NCBI GenBank assembly: GCA_023134935.1
Contig: JAGLUD010000169.1
Span: forward strand, 1 to 8,571
DNA length: 8,571 nucleotides
Source of the DNA: Paracoccaceae bacterium
GTDB lineage: Bacteria; Pseudomonadota; Alphaproteobacteria; Rhodobacterales; Rhodobacteraceae
Direction: 5' to 3'
Part shown: positions 6,914-8,571 of the stretch, piece by piece
How positions within the stretch are numbered: the stretch's first letter is position 1
Layout: every line of letters starts with the position of its first letter
Translations under genes and position numbers: made by a program
Notes under the pieces: model-generated
Databases searched by the model: none
The model's input: the letters and a program-made list of their open reading frames with translations, nothing else
Told to the model about the DNA's origin: nothing

Positions 6914-7696
6914 ATGACGATGGAACCGCAAGAATATCACGAGGCGTTGGCGCAGCTTGCATGGCAAGTTGAGCTGGGTGCTGACGAGGCGATAGGTGAG
7001 GTTGCGGTTAATCGGTATGAGGAAAAGGCTAAGCCGAAGCCGAAGGCTGTGGTTGCACCGCCCGTCGTCGAGACGGTCAACGAGCCTGTTGATATATCAG
7101 CGGAGGCCACGCGTTTGGCGGCGGGGTGTGGCGATCTGGAGGCGCTTCGCGCGACGCTTGAAGGTTTCGATGGATGCGCGTTGAAACGTGGTGCGCGGAA
7201 CACGGTGTTCTCAGATGGCAACCCAGCGGCGCGGGTGATGATTATTGGCGAAGCACCCGGGCGGGACGAGGATATCCAAGGGAAACCTTTCATCGGTCGG
7301 TCAGGGCAATTGCTAGATAAAATGCTTGCCTCCATTGGACTTAGTAGAAATGCTGAAGCGCCAGAGGATGCAGTTTACATCACGAATGTTCTGCCGTGGC
7401 GGCCACCGCAGAATCGTGATCCGCTGGATGAAGAAAAGGCGATGATGAAGCCGTTCTTAATGCGGCATATCGAGCTGGTGAAACCGCAGGTTTTGATGTT
7501 GGTCGGGAACCCGTCCAACCAGACTTTGTTGGAGACTAGTCAAGGTGTTACGCGGTTGCGCGGGCAATGGCACGAGGTTGCGGGAATTCCGGCGTTGCCG
7601 ATTTTCCATCCGGCCTATCTAATGCGCGCACCTGCAAAGAAACGAGAAGCATGGGCGGATTTGTTGATGCTTAAAGCGAAATTGGACGAGGGTTGA
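6914..7696 (+). CDS. Uracil-DNA glycosylase, family 4-like, cysteine-poor
   Basis: The protein should remove uracil from DNA after cytosine deamination or dUMP incorporation, starting base-excision repair. In its 260 residues the family 4 core is clear: motif 1 GEAPGRDED (112-120), then GKPFIGRSGQLLDKML (123-138), TNVLPWRPPQNR (157-168) and motif 2 FHPAYLMR (231-238). Classical family 4 enzymes bind a 4Fe-4S cluster with four cysteines. Here only Cys72 and Cys88 exist in the whole protein: C88-A-L-K91 replaces C-x-x-C, and Trp162 stands where NVVKC has its third cysteine. Residues 1-35 form a predicted helix, and 36-60 are a Lys/Pro/Val-rich linker absent from minimal family members. The ATG at 6914 has AGGG at 6903-6906; the ATG at 6920 is an alternative. 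moaB begins directly after its stop. Confidence 0.9.
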   Translation: MTMEPQEYHEALAQLAWQVELGADEAIGEVAVNRYEEKAKPKPKAVVAPPVVETVNEPVDISAEATRLAAGCGDLEALRATLEGFDGCALKRGARNTVFSDGNPAARVMIIGEAPGRDEDIQGKPFIGRSGQLLDKMLASIGLSRNAEAPEDAVYITNVLPWRPPQNRDPLDEEKAMMKPFLMRHIELVKPQVLMLVGNPSNQTLLETSQGVTRLRGQWHEVAGIPALPIFHPAYLMRAPAKKREAWADLLMLKAKLDEG

Positions 7697-8251
7697 ATGT
7701 CTCATATTAGTGCTAGTGAAAAACGGGAATTCGTTCCTGTGCGGATTGCGGTTTTGACGGTGTCGGATACACGAAAACTGGCGGAGGACCGTTCCGGTGA
7801 TACGTTGGTTAAGCGGATCGAGGCGGCGGGACATATTTTGGCGGCTAGGGATATTGTGCGCGATGAACGTGCTGATATTGCTGACAAACTGCGTGCTTGG
7901 GCCGCGGATGATGGCGTGGACGTTGTGATTTCGACTGGTGGTACCGGTCTGACCGGACGCGACATTACCGTGGAAGCGCACCGCGATGTTTATGAAAAAG
8001 AAATCGATGCGTTTTCGACGCTGTTCACCATGGTTTCGGTTGACAAAATCGGAACTTCTGCGGTGCAATCGCGGGCTTGCGGCGGGGTTGCAGGCGGGAC
8101 ATATATGTTCGCGCTTCCGGGGTCGCCGGGGGCTTGCAAAGACGGCTGGGACGGGATTTTGAAGGACCAGTTAGATTACCGGCATTTGCCGTGCAATTTC
8201 GTCGAAATCATGCCTCGACTGGAAGAACATAAGCAGCGAACCAAGAGCTAA
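7697..8251 (+). CDS. moaB: Molybdenum cofactor biosynthesis protein MoaB
   Basis: MoaB belongs to the MogA/MoaB family that adenylylates molybdopterin before molybdenum insertion; in some organisms it carries this reaction, in E. coli its role is less clear because MogA does it. The 184-residue protein shows TVSDTR (21-26), SGD (33-35), the molybdopterin-binding STGGTGLTGRD (79-89), IGTSAVQSRACGGVAGGTY (118-136), LPGSPGAC (140-147), and LPCNF near the C-terminus, which together match MoaB more than MogA. The ATG abuts the uracil-DNA glycosylase stop (TGAATG), with GAGGG at 7688-7692, so the two genes are translated from one message. No other molybdenum cofactor gene is in the window, so the pairing with a repair enzyme looks positional, not functional. 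Confidence 0.93.
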   Translation: MSHISASEKREFVPVRIAVLTVSDTRKLAEDRSGDTLVKRIEAAGHILAARDIVRDERADIADKLRAWAADDGVDVVISTGGTGLTGRDITVEAHRDVYEKEIDAFSTLFTMVSVDKIGTSAVQSRACGGVAGGTYMFALPGSPGACKDGWDGILKDQLDYRHLPCNFVEIMPRLEEHKQRTKS

Positions 8252-8253
8252 GT

Positions 8254-8279
8254 GTTAACCTTTGAGTCGTTAACCTTTG
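8254..8279 (+). repeat. Two direct copies of GTTAACCTTTG
   Basis: GTTAACCTTTG occurs at 8254-8264 and again at 8269-8279, 11 of 11 bases identical with a 4-nt spacer (15-nt period), starting 3 nt after the moaB stop. The core GTTAAC occurs twice more nearby, at 8349-8354 and 8456-8461, the last inside the flanking gene. The function is unknown; a protein-binding site is possible. Confidence 0.7.
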
Positions 8280-8301
8280 GCCTGAAACAGCAGTTTTTCG
8301 T

Positions 8302-8345
8302 GTGCACAACCCGTACACAATGCGTGCACAACGCGTATGTACGAT
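8302..8345 (+). repeat. Tandem 11-bp units GTRCACAAYNN
   Basis: Four consecutive 11-bp units can be read: GTGCACAACCC (8302), GTACACAATGC (8313), GTGCACAACGC (8324) and a diverged GTATGTACGAT (8335). The first three agree at most positions, and the period equals about one turn of B-DNA. The stretch lies in the convergent gap after moaB, where no coding frame is evident. Confidence 0.6.
8312..8343. other. Imperfect hairpin in the moaB downstream gap
   Basis: CGTACA (8312-8317) pairs with TGTACG (8338-8343), and inside it GCGT (8322-8325) pairs with ACGC (8331-8334) around the loop GCACA. A-T and T-G pairs extend the inner stem, and a small internal loop separates the two stems. It overlaps the tandem units and lies between convergent genes. 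It could work as a terminator in either direction, although neither side has a U-run. Confidence 0.45.
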
Positions 8346-8376
8346 TGCGTTAACTATTTAGGCTGGTTCGTGGAAG

Positions 8377-8571
8377 CTACGACGCGGGGCAGCCTTGGAT
8401 TTCGACGGCTTTGTTGTCTTCCAATACCGTGATGCGGATGGCACTGCGATCAGTGGTTAACATGCCGTCGCCGTAGAATTCCATCGTGGCGTTGGCGGTC
8501 AGGTTTTTGCCCTTGATGCTGGTCTCGGCGATGTCGATCCAGATATCGGGATGGACGTATTCGATGACCGT
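8377..8571 (-). CDS. C-terminal part of an unidentified protein, cut by window edge
   Basis: On the - strand an open frame enters at the right edge (first full codon 8571-8569) and ends at a TAG at 8379-8377, giving 64 residues that end in IQGCPAS. Third codon positions are strongly G or C, while the other two frames hit stops inside the stretch, so this is very likely the real 3' end of a gene. The residues look beta-rich (TVIEYVHPDIWIDIAET, ITVLEDNKAVEI) with no membrane segment in the visible part. I do not recognise the family. Its start, and any signal peptide, lie beyond the window. It converges on moaB across 125 nt. Confidence 0.75.
   Translation of the reverse strand, partial: TVIEYVHPDIWIDIAETSIKGKNLTANATMEFYGDGMLTTDRSAIRITVLEDNKAVEIQGCPAS

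Noticed and set aside
8255..8273. CtrA box formed by the two TTAA elements
   Set aside because: The 11-nt gap does not match the usual TTAA-N7-TTAA spacing, and the site lies between convergent genes where a promoter is not expected.
8301..8332. DnaA boxes or a replication origin in the CACAA repeats
   Set aside because: The units differ from TTATNCACA at several positions, and no AT-rich unwinding region or origin-associated gene is nearby.

Overview
This window looks like ordinary core chromosome of an alphaproteobacterium, most likely a Rhodobacterales (marine roseobacter-type) species. The reasons are a plant-type glutamate-cysteine ligase, a dihydroorotase-like PyrC carrying [16 protein letters not shown] where the active enzyme has its metal-binding HxH, a family 4-like uracil-DNA glycosylase with a long N-terminal extension, and the order pyrB-pyrC-plsY divergent from udg-moaB. 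These placements rest on remembered family features, not on a search. Base composition looks moderate rather than the very high GC of many Rhodobacter species, which would fit a lower-GC marine lineage.

Left part (1-3528, + strand): the 3' portion of rsmE (16S rRNA m3U1498 methyltransferase, its first residues off the left edge) overlaps a two-domain GNAT acetyltransferase by 4 nt (ATGA). That gene is followed 2 nt later by a small two-helix membrane protein of unknown function. After a 78-nt gap that may hold a promoter comes gshA, the first enzyme of glutathione synthesis. A 9-bp GC-rich hairpin at 3535-3559 closes gshA and also the convergent operon.

Middle part (3566-6828, - strand): a tightly packed operon reads pyrB, pyrC-like, plsY, DUF805 gene. 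pyrB and pyrC overlap by 7 nt, plsY starts 9 nt after pyrC, and the DUF805 gene follows after 24 nt. PyrB is an intact aspartate carbamoyltransferase. The PyrC-like protein lacks the HxH metal ligands and the catalytic Asp, so it is probably a non-catalytic partner of PyrB, and a separate active dihydroorotase would be needed elsewhere in the genome. PlsY makes lysophosphatidate for membrane lipid synthesis, so the operon joins pyrimidine and phospholipid precursor supply.

Right part (6829-8571): an 84-nt divergent intergenic region carries a plausible pyrB promoter. The + strand pair udg-moaB follows, with moaB starting immediately after the udg stop. The udg product keeps the catalytic motifs but has lost most of the cysteines that bind the 4Fe-4S cluster in classical family 4 enzymes. 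The 125-nt convergent gap after moaB is unusually structured, with an 11-bp direct repeat, 11-bp-period GTRCACAAY units and an imperfect hairpin. The 3' end of an unidentified - strand gene then runs off the right edge.

I found no mobile element, CRISPR array, tRNA, rRNA or obvious defence system. The most interesting points are the degenerate PyrC, the cysteine-poor uracil-DNA glycosylase and the repeat cluster downstream of moaB.
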